Below, piece by piece: positions 22,243 to 32,877 of a stretch of DNA of 64,000 bases (within the stretch, counting starts at the first letter, position 1; each line of letters begins with the position of its first letter). A model generated the notes under the pieces. It worked only from the letters and a program-made list of their open reading frames with translations, had not been told where the DNA came from and ran no database searches. A program made the position numbers and the translations under genes. This DNA is from Rallus limicola (lineage: Eukaryota > Chordata > Aves > Gruiformes > Rallidae), in NCBI GenBank assembly GCA_022605955.1, contig JAKCOZ010000644.1, positions 39,325 to 103,324 on the forward strand, written 5' to 3'.

Positions 22243-24000
22243 AGCTATGCCTTTCAGGCCTAGCTTCTTTACTTTGGGAGTTATTGCTGGACGTTTAGCA
22301 TGTTTTGAACTGCAGTCTGCTAGGGCCGAGAAAAGCACCGTAGGAGGTTCCAGGCATGTTCCCTCTTTCCAGGCAAAGGAAAAGGCTGAGAGCCAAAGTG
22401 ACAGGGTCTGCTCGTGTGTCCTGTTAGGAGGTTTCAGACAAGCTATGCCTTTCAGGCCTAGCTTCTTTACTTTGGGAGTTATTGCTGGACGTTTAGCATG
22501 TTTTGAACTGCAGTCTGCTAGGGCCGAGAAAAGCACCGTAGGAGGTTCCAGGCATGTTCCCTCTTTCCAGGCAAAGGAAAGGGCTGAGAGCCAAAGTGAC
22601 AGGGGCTGCTCGTGTGTCCTGTTAGGAGGTTTCAGACAAGCTATGCCTTTCAGGCCTAGCTTCTTTACTTTGGGAGTTATTGCTGGACGTTTAGCATGTT
22701 TTGAACTGCAGTCTGCTAGGGCCGAGAAAAGCACCGTAGGAGGTTCCAGGCGTGTTCCCTCTTTCCAGGCAAAGGAAAAGGCTGAGAGCCAAAGTGACAG
22801 GGGCTGCTCGTGTGTCCTGTTAGGAGGTTTCAGACAAGCTATGCCTTTCAGGCCTAGCTTCTTTACTTTGGGAGTTATTGCTGGACGTTTAGCATGTTTT
22901 GAACTGCAGTCTGCTAGGGCCGAGAAAAGCACCGTAGGAGGTTCCAGGCATGTTCCCTCTTTCCAGGCAAAGGAAAAGGCTGAGAGCCAAAGTGACAGGG
23001 TCTGCTCGTGTGTCCTGTTAGGAGGTTTCAGACAAGCTATGCCTTTCAGGCCTAGCTTCTTTACTTTGGGAGTTATTGCTGGACGTTTAGCATGTTTTGA
23101 ACTGCAGTCTGCTAGGGCCGAGAAAAGCACCGTAGGAGGTTCCAGGCATGTTCCCTCTTTCCAGGCAAAGGAAAAGGCTGAGAGCCAAAGTGACAGGGTC
23201 TGCTCGTGTGTCCTGTTAGGAGGTTTCCCACAAGCTATGCCTTTCAGGCCTAGCTTCTTTACTTTGGGAGTTATTGCTGGACGTTTAGCATGTTTTGAAC
23301 TGCAGTCTGCTAGGGCCGAGAAAAGCACCGTAGGAGGTTCCAGGCATGTTCCCTCTTTCCAGGCAAAGGAAAAGGCTGAGAGCCAAAGTGACAGGGTCTG
23401 CTTGTGTGTCCTGTTAGGAGGTTTCAGACAAGCTATGCCTTTCAGGCCTAGCTTCTTTACTTTGGGAGTTATTGCTGGACGTTTAGCATGTTTTGAACTG
23501 CAGTCTGCTAGGGCCGAGAAAAGCACCGTAGGAGGTTCCAGGCATGTTCCCTCTTTCCAGGCAAAGGAAAAGGCTGAGAGCCAAAGTGACAGGGGCTGCT
23601 CGTGTGTCCTGTTAGGAGGTTTCAGACAAGCTATGCCTTTCAGGCCTAGCTTCTTTACTTTGGGAGTTATTGCTGGACGTTTAGCATGTTTTGAACTACA
23701 GTCTGCTAGGGCCAAGAAAAGCACCGTAGGAGGTTCCAGGCATGTTCCCTCTTTCCAGGCAAAGGAAAAGGCTGAGAGCCAAAGTGACAGGGTCTGCTCG
23801 TGTGTCCTCTTAGGAGGTTTCAGACAAGCTATGCCTTTCAGGCCTAGCTTCTTTACTTTGGGAGTTATTGCTGGACGTTTAGCATGTTTTGAACTGCAGT
23901 CTGCTAGGGCCGAGAAAAGCACCGTAGGAGGTTCCAGGCATGTTCCCTCTTTCCAGGCAAAGGAAAAGGCTGAGAGCCAAAGTGACAGGGTCTGCTCGTG

Positions 24001-24071
24001 TGTCCTGTTAGGAGGTTTCAGACAAGCTATGCCTTTCAGGCCTAGCTTGTCTGAAACCTCCTAACAGGACA
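24001..24071. repeat. Palindromic junction 12 (class B, direct spacer)
   Basis: Perfect arms, direct spacer, then gccatgcc and cagacct. It is the counterpart of junction 3 in the paralogous segment. Confidence 0.95.
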
Positions 24072-24443
24072 AGCCATGCCTTTCAGACCTAGCTTCTTTA
24101 CTTTGGGAGTTATTGCTGGACGTTTAGCATGTTTTGAACTGCAGTCTGCTAGGGCCGAGAAAAGCACCGTAGGAGGTTCCAGGCATGTTCCCTCTTTCCA
24201 GGCAAAGGAAAAGGCTGAGAGTCAAAGTGACAGGGTCTGCTCGTGTGTCCTGTTAGGAGGTTTCAGACAAGCTATGCCTTTCAGGCCTAGCTTCTTTACT
24301 TTGGGAGTTATTGCTGGACGTTTAGCATGTTTTGAACTGCAGTCTGCTAGGGCTGAGAAAAGCACCGTAGGAGGTTCCAGGCATGTTCCCTCTTTCCAGG
24401 CAAAGGAAAAGGCTGAGAGCCAAAGTGACAGGGTGTGCTCGTG

Positions 24444-24514
24444 TGTCCTGTTAGGAGATTTCAGACAAGCTAGGCCTGAAAGTCATAGCTTGTCTGAAAC
24501 CTCCTAACAGGACA
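24444..24514. repeat. Palindromic junction 13 (class C, inverted spacer)
   Basis: Inverted spacer with one change (ggcctgaaagtca) and one mismatch in the left arm (ggagatttc). Followed by cagacct and taggttc, matching junction 5. Confidence 0.93.
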
Positions 24515-25282
24515 AGCTATGCCTTTCAGACCTAGGTTCTTTACTTTGGGAGTTATTGCTGGACGTTTAGCATGTTTTGAACTGCAGTCTGCTAGGGCCG
24601 AGAAAAGCACCGTAGGAGGTTCCAGGCATGTTCCCTCTTTCCAGGCAAAGGAAAAGGCTGAGAGCCAAAGTGACAGGGTCTGCTGGTGTGTCCTGTTAGG
24701 AGGTTTCAGACAAGCTATGCCTTTCAGGCCTAGCTTCTTTACTTTGGGAGTTATTGCTGGACGTTTAGCATGTTTTGAACTGCAGTCTGCTAGGGCCGAG
24801 AAAAGCACCGTAGGAGGTTCCAGGCATGTTCCCTCTTTCCAGGCAAAGGAAAAGGCTGAGAGCCAAAGTGACAGGGGCTGCTCGTGTGTCCTGTTAGGAG
24901 GTTTCAGACAAGCTATGCCTTTCAGGCCTAGCTTCTTTACTTTGCGAGTTATTGCTGGACGTTTAGCATGTTTTGAACTGCAGTCTGCTAGGGCCGAGAA
25001 AAGCACCGTAGGAGGTTCCAGGCATGTTCCCTCTTTCCAGGCAAAGGAAAAGGCTGAGAGCCAAAGTGACAGGGTCTGCTCGTGTGTCCTGTTAGGAGGT
25101 TTCAGACAAGCTATGCCTTTCAGGCCTAGCTTCTTTACTTTGGGAGTTATTGCTGGACGTTTAGCATGTTTTGAACTGCAGTCTGCTAGGGCCGAGAAAA
25201 GCACCGTAGGAGGTTCCAGGCATGTTCCCTCTTTCCAGGCACAGGAAAAGGCTGAGAGCCAAAGTGACAGGGTCTGCTCGTG

Positions 25283-25353
25283 TGTCCTGTTAGGAGGTTT
25301 CAGACAAGCTATGCCTTTCAGGCCTAGCTTGTCTGAAACCTCCTAACAGGACA
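25283..25353. repeat. Palindromic junction 14 (class B, direct spacer)
   Basis: Perfect arms and direct spacer, followed by gccatgcc and cagacct. Interval 839 bp (4 monomers + 47). Confidence 0.95.
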
Positions 25354-25923
25354 AGCCATGCCTTTCAGACCTAGCTTCTTTACTTTGGGAGTTATTGCTG
25401 GACGTTTAGCATGTTTTGAACTGCAGTCTGCTAGGGCCGAGAAAAGCACCGTAGGAGGTTCCAGGCATGTTCCCTCTTTGCAGGCAAAGGAAAAGGCTGA
25501 GAGCCAAAGTGACAGGGTCTGCTCGTGTGTCCTGTTAGGAGGTTTCAGACAAGCTATGCCTTTCAGGCCTAGCTTCTTTACTTTGGGAGTTATTGCTGGA
25601 CGTTTAGCATGTTTTGAACTGCAGTCTGCTAGGGCCGAGAAAAGCACCGTAGGAGGTTCCAGGCATGTTCCCTCTTTCCAGGCAAAGGAAAAGGCTGAGA
25701 GCCAAAGTGACAGGGTCTGTTCGTGCGTCCTGTTAGGAGGTTTCAGACAAGCTATGCCTTTCAGGCCTAGCTTCTTTACTTTGGGAGTTATTGCTGGACG
25801 TTTAGCATGTTTTGAACTGCAGTCTGCTAGGGCTGAGAAAAGCACCGTAGGAGGTTCCAGGCATGTTCCCTCTTTCCAGGCAAAGGAAAAGGCTGAGAGC
25901 CTAAGTGACAGGGTCTGCTCGTG

Positions 25924-25994
25924 TGTCCTGTTAGGAGGTTTCAGAAAAGCTATGCTATTCAGGCCTAGCTTGTCTGAAACCTCCTAACAGGACA
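25924..25994. repeat. Palindromic junction 15 (class E)
   Basis: cagaaaagct arm and ctatt spacer as in class D, but followed by agctatgcc and cagtcct. Interval 641 bp. Confidence 0.93.
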
Positions 25995-26564
25995 AGCTAT
26001 GCCTTTCAGTCCTAGCTTCTTTACTTTGGGAGTTATTGCTGGACGTTTAGCATGTTTTGAACTGCAGTCTGCTAGGGCCGAGAAAAGCACCGTTGGAGGT
26101 TCCAGGCATGTTCCCTCTTTGCAGGCAAAGGAAAAGGCTGAGAGCCAAAGTGACAGGGTCTGCTCGTGTGTCCTGTTAGGAGGTTTCAGACAAGCTATGC
26201 CTTTCAGGCCTAGCTTCTTTACTTTGGGAGTTATTGCTGGACGTTTAGCATGTTTTGAACTGCAGTCTGCTAGGGCCGAGAAAAGCACCGTAGGAGGTTC
26301 CAGGCATGTTCCCTCTTTCCATGCAAAGGAAAAGGCTGAGAGCCAAAGTGACAGGGTCTGCTCGTGCGTCCTGTTAGGAGGTTTCAGACAAGCTATGCCT
26401 TTCAGGCCTAGCTTCTTTACTTTGGGAGTTATTGCTGGACGTTTAGCATGTTTTGAACTGCAGTCTGCTAGGGCTGAGAAAAGCACCGTAGGAGGTTCCA
26501 GGCATGTTCCCTCTTTCCATGCAAAGGAAAAGGCTGAGAGCCAAAGTTACAGGGTCTGCTCGTG

Positions 26565-26635
26565 TGTCCTGTTAGGAGGTTTCAGAAAAGCTATGCTATT
26601 CAGGCCTAGCTTGTCTGAAACCTCCTAACAGGACA
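26565..26635. repeat. Palindromic junction 16 (class D)
   Basis: cagaaaagct arm and ctatt spacer, followed by aacctatg and catgcct. It opens the 28-monomer D block. Confidence 0.93.
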
Positions 26636-27061
26636 ACCTATGCCTTTCATGCCTAGCTTCTTTACTTTGGGAGTTATTGCTGGACATTTAGCATGTTTTG
26701 AACTGCAGTCTGCTAGGGCCGAGAAAAGCACCGTAGGAGGTTCCAGGCATGTTCCCTCTTTCCAGGCAAAGGAAAAGGCTGAGAGCCAAAGTGACAGGGG
26801 CTGCTCGTGTGTCCTGTTAGGAGGTTTCAGACAAGCTATGCCTTTCAGGCCTAGCTTCTTTACTTTGGGAGTTATTGCTGGACGTTTAGCATGTTTTGAA
26901 CTGCAGTCTGCTAGGGCCGAGAAAAGCACCGTAGGAGGTTCCAGGCATGTTCCCTCTTTCCAGGCAAAGGAAAAGGCTGAGAGCCAAAGTGACAGGGTCT
27001 GCTCGTGTGTCCTGTTAGGAGGTTTCAGACAAGCTATGCCTTTCAGGCCTAGCTTCTTTAC

Positions 27062-27088
27062 TTTGGCAGTTATTGCTTGACGTTTTGC
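27062..27088 (+). repeat. Triple-variant marker in higher-order repeat D, copy 4
   Basis: Same three substitutions, third monomer of the 28-monomer block. It is followed by the gtcatgtta variant, which it shares only with copy 5. Confidence 0.92.
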
Positions 27089-30000
27089 ATGTTTTGAACT
27101 GCAGTCTGCTAGGGCCGAGAAAAGCACCGTAGGAGGTTCCAGGCATGTTCCCTCTTTCCAGGCAAAGGAAAAGGCTGAGAGCCAAAGTGACAGGGGCTGC
27201 TCGTGTGTCATGTTAGGAGGTTTCAGACAAGCTATGCCTTTCAGGCCTAGATTCTTTACTTTGGGAGTTATTGCTGGACGTTTAGCATGTTTTGAACTGC
27301 AGTCTGCTAGGGCCGAGAAAAGCACCGTAGGAGGTTCCAGGCATGTTCCCTCTTTCCAGGCAAAGGAAAAGGCTGAGAGCCAAAGTGACAGGGTCTGCTC
27401 GTGTGTCCTGTTAGGAGGTTTCAGACAAGCTATGCCTTTCAGGCCTAGCTTCTTTACTTTGGGAGTTATTGCTGGACGTTTAGCATGTTTTGAACTGCAG
27501 TCTGCTAGGGCCGAGAAAAGCACCGTACGAGGTTCCAGGCATGTTCCCTCTTTCCAGGCAAAGGAAAAGGCTGAGAGCCAAAGTGACAGGGGCTGCTCGT
27601 GTGTCCTGTTAGGAGGTTTCAGACAAGCTATGCCTTTCAGGCCTAGCTTCTTTACTTTGGGAGTTATTGCTGGACGTTTAGCATGTTTTGAACTGCAGTC
27701 TGCTAGGGCCGAGAAAAGCACCGTAGGAGGTTCCAGGCATGTTCCCTCTATCCAGGCAAAGGAAAAGGCTGAGAGCCAAAGTGACAGGGTCTGCTCGTGT
27801 GTCCTGTTAGGAGGTTTCAGACAAGCTATGCCTTTCAGGCCTAGCTTCTTTACTTTGGGAGTTATTGCTGGACTTTTAGCATGTTTTGAACTGCAGTCTG
27901 CTAGGGCCGAGAAAAGCACCGTAGGAGGTTCCAGGCATGTTCCCTCTTTCCAGGCAAAGGAAAAGGCTGAGAGCCAAAGTGACAGGGTCTGCTCGTGTGT
28001 CCTGTTAGGAGGTTTCAGACAAGCTATGCCTTTCAGGCCTAGCTTCTTTACTTTGGGAGTTATTGCTGGACGTTTAGCATGTTTTGAACTGCAGTCTGCT
28101 AGGGCCGAGAAAAGCACCGTAGGAGGTTCCAGGCATGTTCCCTCTTTCCAGGCAAAGGAAAAGGCTGAGAGCCAAAGTGACAGGGGCTGCTCGTGTGTCC
28201 TGTTAGGAGGTTTCAGACAAGCTATGCCTTTCAGGCCTAGCTTCTTTACTTTGGGAGTTATTGCTGGACGTTTAGCATGTTTTGAACTGCAGTCTGCTAG
28301 GGCCGAGAAAAGCACCGTAGGAGGTTCCAGGCATGTTCCCTCTTTCCAGGCAAAAGAAAAGGCTGAGAGCCAAAGTGACAGGGGCTGCTCGTGTGTCCTG
28401 TTAGGAGGTTTCAGACAAGCTATGCCTTTCAGGCCTAGCTTCTTTACTTTGGGAGTTATTGCTGGACGTTTAGCATGTTTTGAACTGCAGTCTGCTAGGG
28501 CTGAGAAAAGCACCGTAGGAGGTTCCAGGCATGTTCCCTCTTTCCAGGCAAAGGAAAAGGCTGAGAGCCACAGTGACAGGGTCTGCTCGTGTGTCCTCTT
28601 AGGAGGTTTCAGACAAGCTATGCCTTTCAGGCCTAGCTTCTTTACTTTGGGAGTTATTGCTGGACGTTTAGCATGTTTTGAACTGCAGTCTGCTAGGGCC
28701 GAGAAAAGCACGGTTAGAGGTTCCAGGCATGTTCCCTCTTTCCAGGCAAAGGAAAAGGCTGAGAGCCAAAGTGACAGGGTCTGCTCGTGTGTCCTGTTAG
28801 GAGGTTTCAGACAAGCTATGCCTTTCATGCCTAGCTTCTTTACTTTGGGAGTTATTGCTGGACGTTTAGCATGTTTTGAGCTGCAGTCTGCTAGGGCCGA
28901 GAAAAGCACCGTAGGAGGTTCCAGGCATGTTCCCTGTTTCCAGGCAAAGGAAAAGGCTGAGAGCCAAAGTGACAGGGTCTGCTCGTGTGTCCTGTTAGGA
29001 GGTTTCAGACAAGCTATGCCTTTCAGGCCTAGCTTCTTTACTTTGGGAGTTATTGCTGGACGTTTAGCATGTTTTGAACTGCAGTCTGCTAGGGCCGAGA
29101 AAAGCACCGTAGGAGGTTCCAGGCATGTTCCCTCTTTCCAGGCAAAGGAAAAGGCTGAGAGCCAAAGTGACAGGGTCTGCTCGTGTGTCCTGTTAGGAGG
29201 TTTCAGACAAGCTATGCCTTTCAGGCCTAGCTTCTTTACTTTGGGAGTTATTGCTGGACGTTTAGCATGTTTTGAACTGCAGTCTGCTAGGGCCGAGAAA
29301 AGCACCGTAGGAGGTTCCAGGCATGTTCCCTCTTTCCAGGCAAAGGAAAAGGCTGAGAGCCAAAGTGACAGGGTCTGCTTGTGTGTCCTGTTAGGAGGTT
29401 TCAGACAAGCTATGCCTTTCAGGCCTAGCTTCTTTACTTTGGGAGTTATTGCTGGACGTTTAGCATGTTTTGAACTGCAGTCTGCTAGGGCCGAGAAAAG
29501 CACCGTAGGAGGTTCCAGGCATGTTCCCTCTTTCCAGGCAAAGGAAAAGGCTGAGAGCCAAAGTGACAGGGTCTGCTTGTGTGTCCTGTTAGGAGGTTTC
29601 AGACAAGCTATGCCTTTCAGGCCTAGCTTCTTTACTTTGGGAGTTATTGCTGGACGTTTAGCATGTTTTGAGCTGCAGTCTGCTAGGGCCGAGAAAAGCA
29701 CCGTAGGATGTTCCAGGCATGTTCCCTCTTTCCAGGCAAAGGAAAAGGCTGAGAGCCAAAGTGACAGGGTCTGCTCGTGTGTCCTCTTAGGAGGTTTCAG
29801 ACAAGCTATGCCTTTCAGGCCTAGCTTCTTTACTTTGGGAGTTATTGCTGGACGTTTAGCATGTTTTGAACTGCAGTCTGCTAGGGCCGAGAAAAGCACC
29901 GTAGGAGGTTCCAGGCATGTTCCCTCTTTCCAGGCAAAGGAAAAGGCTGAGATCCAAAGTGACAGGGTCTGCTCGTGTGTCCTGTTAGGAGGTTTCAGAC

Positions 30001-32155
30001 AAGCTATGCCTTTCAGGCCTAGCTTCTTTACTTTGGGAGTTATTGCTGGACGTTTAGCATGTTTTGAACTGCAGTCTGCTAGGGCTGAGAAAAGCACCGT
30101 AGGAGGTTCCAGGCATGTTCCCTCTTTCCAGGCAAAGGAAAAGGCTGAGAGCCAAAGTGACAGGGTCTGCTCGTGTGTCCTGTTAGGAGGTTTCAGACAA
30201 GCTATGCCTTTCAGGCCTAGCTTCTTTACTTTGGGAGTTATTGCTGGACGTTTAGCATGTTTTGAACTGCAGTCTGCTAGGGCCGAGAAAAGCACCGTAG
30301 GAGGTTCCAGGCATGTTCCCTCTTTCCAGGCAAAGGAAAAGGCTGAGAGCCAAAGTGACAGGGGCTGCTCGTGTGTCCTGTTAGGAGGTTTCAGACAAGC
30401 TATGCCTTTCAGGCCTAGCTTCTTTACTTTGGGAGTTATTGCTGGACGTTTAGCATGTTTTGAACTGCAGTCTGCTAGGGCCGAGAAAAGCACCGTAGGA
30501 GGTTCCAGGCATGTTCCCTCTTTCCAGGCAAAGGAAAAGGCTGAGAGCCAAAGTGACAGGGTCTGCTCGTGTGTCCTGTTAGGAGGTTTCAGACGAGCTA
30601 TGCCTTTCAGGCCTAGCTTCTTTACTTTGGGAGTTATTGCTGGACGTTTAGCATGTTTTGAACTGCAGTCTGCTAGGGCCGAGAAAAGCACCGTAGGAGG
30701 TTCCAGGCATGTTCCCTCTTTCCAGGCAAAGGAAAAGGCTGAGAGCCAAAGTGACAGGGTCTGCTCGTGTGTCCTGTTAGGAGGTTTCAGACAAGCTATG
30801 CCTTTCAGGCCTAGCTTCTTTACTTTGGGAGTTATTGCTGGACGTTTAGCATGTTTTGAACTGCAGTCTGCTAGGGCCGAGAAAAGCACCGTAGGAGGTT
30901 CCAGGCATGTTCCCTCTTTCCAGGCAAAGGAAAAGGCTGAGAGCCAAAGTGACAGGGGCTGCTCGTGTGTCCTGTTAGGAGGTTTCAGACAAGCTATGCC
31001 TTTCAGGCCTAGCTTCTTTACTTTGGGAGTTATTGCTGGACGTTTAGCATGTTTTGAACTGCAGTCTGCTAGGGCCGAGAAAAGCACCGTAGGAGGTTCC
31101 AGGCATGTTCCCTCTTTCCAGGCAAAGGAAAAGGCTGAGAGCCAAAGTGACAGGGTCTGCTTGTGTGTCCTGTTAGGAGGTTTCAGACAAGCTATGCCTT
31201 TCAGGCCTAGCTTCTTTACTTTGGGAGTTATTGCTGGACGTTTAGCATGTTTTGAACTGCAGTCTGCTAGGGCCGAGAAAAGCACCGTAGGAGGTTCCAG
31301 GCATGTTCCCTCTTTCCAGGCAAAGGAAAAGGCTGAGAGCCAAAGTGACAGGGGCTGCTCGTGTGTCCTGTTAGGAGGTTTCAGACAAGCTATGCCTTTC
31401 AGGCCTAGCTTCTTTACTTTGGGAGTTATTGCTGGACGTTTAGCATGTTTTGAACTGCAGTCTGCTAGGGCCGAGAAAAGCACCGTAGGAGGTTCCAGGC
31501 ATGTTCCCTCTTTACAAGCAAAGGAAAAGGCTGAGAGCCAAAGTGACAGGGTCTGCTTGTGTGCCCTGTTAGGAAGTTTCAGACAAGCTATGCCTTTCAG
31601 TCCTAGCTTCTTTACTTTGGGAGTTATTGCTGGACGTTTAGCATGTTTTGAACTGCAGTCTGCTAGGGCCGAGAAAAGCACCGTAGGAGGTTCCAGGCAT
31701 GTTCCCTCTTTCCAGGCAAAGGAAAAGGCTGAGAGCCAAAGTGACAGCGTCTGCTCGTGTGTCCTGTTAGGAGGTTTCAGACAAGCTATGCCTTTCAGGC
31801 CTAGCTTCTTTACTTTGGGAGTTATTGCTGGACGTTTAGCATGTTTTGAACTGCAGTCTGCTAGGGCCGAGAAAAGCACCGTAGGAGGTTCCAGGCATGT
31901 TCCCTCTTTCCAGGCAAAGGAAAAGGCTGAGAGCCAAAGTGACAGGGTCTGCTCGTGCGTCCTGTTAGGAGGTTTCAGACAAGCTATGCCTTTCAGGCCT
32001 AGCTTCTTTACTTTGGGAGTTATTGCTGGACGTTTAGCATGTTTTGAACTGCAGTCTGCTAGGGCTGAGAAAAGCACCGTAGGAGGTTCCAGGCATGTTC
32101 CCTCTTTCCAGGCAAAGGAAAAGGCTGAGAGCCTAAGTGACAGGGTCTGCTCGTG

Positions 32156-32226
32156 TGTCCTGTTAGGAGGTTTCAGAAAAGCTATGCTATTCAGGCCTAG
32201 CTTGTCTGAAACCTCCTAACAGGACA
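32156..32226. repeat. Palindromic junction 17 (class E)
   Basis: Same arm, spacer and cagtcct downstream as junction 15. It is the last junction before the 89-monomer stretch. Confidence 0.93.
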
Positions 32227-32850
32227 AGCTATGCCTTTCAGTCCTAGCTTCTTTACTTTGGGAGTTATTGCTGGACGTTTAGCATGTTTTGAACTGCAGT
32301 CTGCTAGGGCCGAGAAAAGCACCGTAGGAGGTTCCAGGCATGTTCCCTCTTTGCAGGCAAAGGAAAAGGCTGAGAGCCAAAGTGACAGGGTCTGCTCGTG
32401 TGTCCTGTTAGGAGGTTTCAGACAAGCTATGCCTTTCAGGCCTAGCTTCTTTACTTTGGGAGTTATTGCTGGACGTTTAGCATGTTTTGAACTGCAGTCT
32501 GCTAGGGCCGAGAAAAGCACCGTAGGAGGTTCCAGGCATGTTCCCTCTTTCCAGGCAAAGGAAAAGGCTGAGAGCCAAAGTGACAGGGTCTGCTCGTGCG
32601 TCCTGTTAGGAGGTTTCAGACAAGCTATGCCTTTCAGGCCTAGCTTCTTTACTTTGGGAGTTATTGCTGGACGTTTAGCATGTTTTGAACTGCAGTCTGC
32701 TAGGGCCGAGAAAAGCACCGTAGGAGGTTCCAGGCATGTTCCCTCTTTCCAGGCAAAGGAAAAGGCTGAGAGCCAAAGTGACAGGGTCTGCTCGTGTGTC
32801 CTGTTAGGAGGTTTCAGACAAGCTATGCCTTTCAGGCCTAGCTTCTTTAC

Positions 32851-32877
32851 TTTGGCAGTTATTGCTTGACGTTTTGC
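32851..32877 (+). repeat. Triple-variant marker at the start of the 89-monomer stretch, copy 5
   Basis: Same three substitutions, now in the fourth monomer after a class E junction. The gtcatgtta variant follows, which ties this block to 26640-32230. Confidence 0.92.

Larger units (their letters stand above)
17448..22246 (+). repeat. Higher-order repeat D, 24-monomer version (4,799 bp)
   Basis: A near copy of 12602-17004 with two extra monomers. It shares gaaatggct, gtatcctg, the triple-variant monomer (17870-17896), cgtacgagg, ctctatcc, cttagcttt, cacagtgac and gagctgcag in the same order. A private variant, cagaaaaggtatg near 21201, sits where neighbours have catgcct. The block closes with a class A junction, after which the gaaagggct segment begins again. 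Confidence 0.9.
22247..26639 (+). repeat. Junction-rich segment (9+2+4+3+3 monomers), paralogue of 5192-9188
   Basis: Opens with the same marker order as 5192 (gaaagggct with G at 22581, ccaggcgtg near 22750, gccaagaaa near 23711) and has junction order B, C, B, E, D against B, B, C, B, D at 5192-9188. Private variants include actacag near 23695 (PstI loss), tttgcgagt near 24951 and ccatgcaaag at two monomers near 26319 and 26517. Confidence 0.9.
26640..32230 (+). repeat. Higher-order repeat D, 28-monomer version (5,591 bp)
   Basis: Begins with the D markers and the triple-variant monomer (27062-27088), but lacks cgtagtagg and shares gtgtcatgttagg near 27207 with the next block. It continues through cgtacgagg, ctctatcc, gacttttagc, cacagtgac, catgcct and two tgcttgtgtg monomers, then a longer tail with gagatcc and cagacgagct (G at 30595). 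It closes with a class E junction. Confidence 0.9.
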
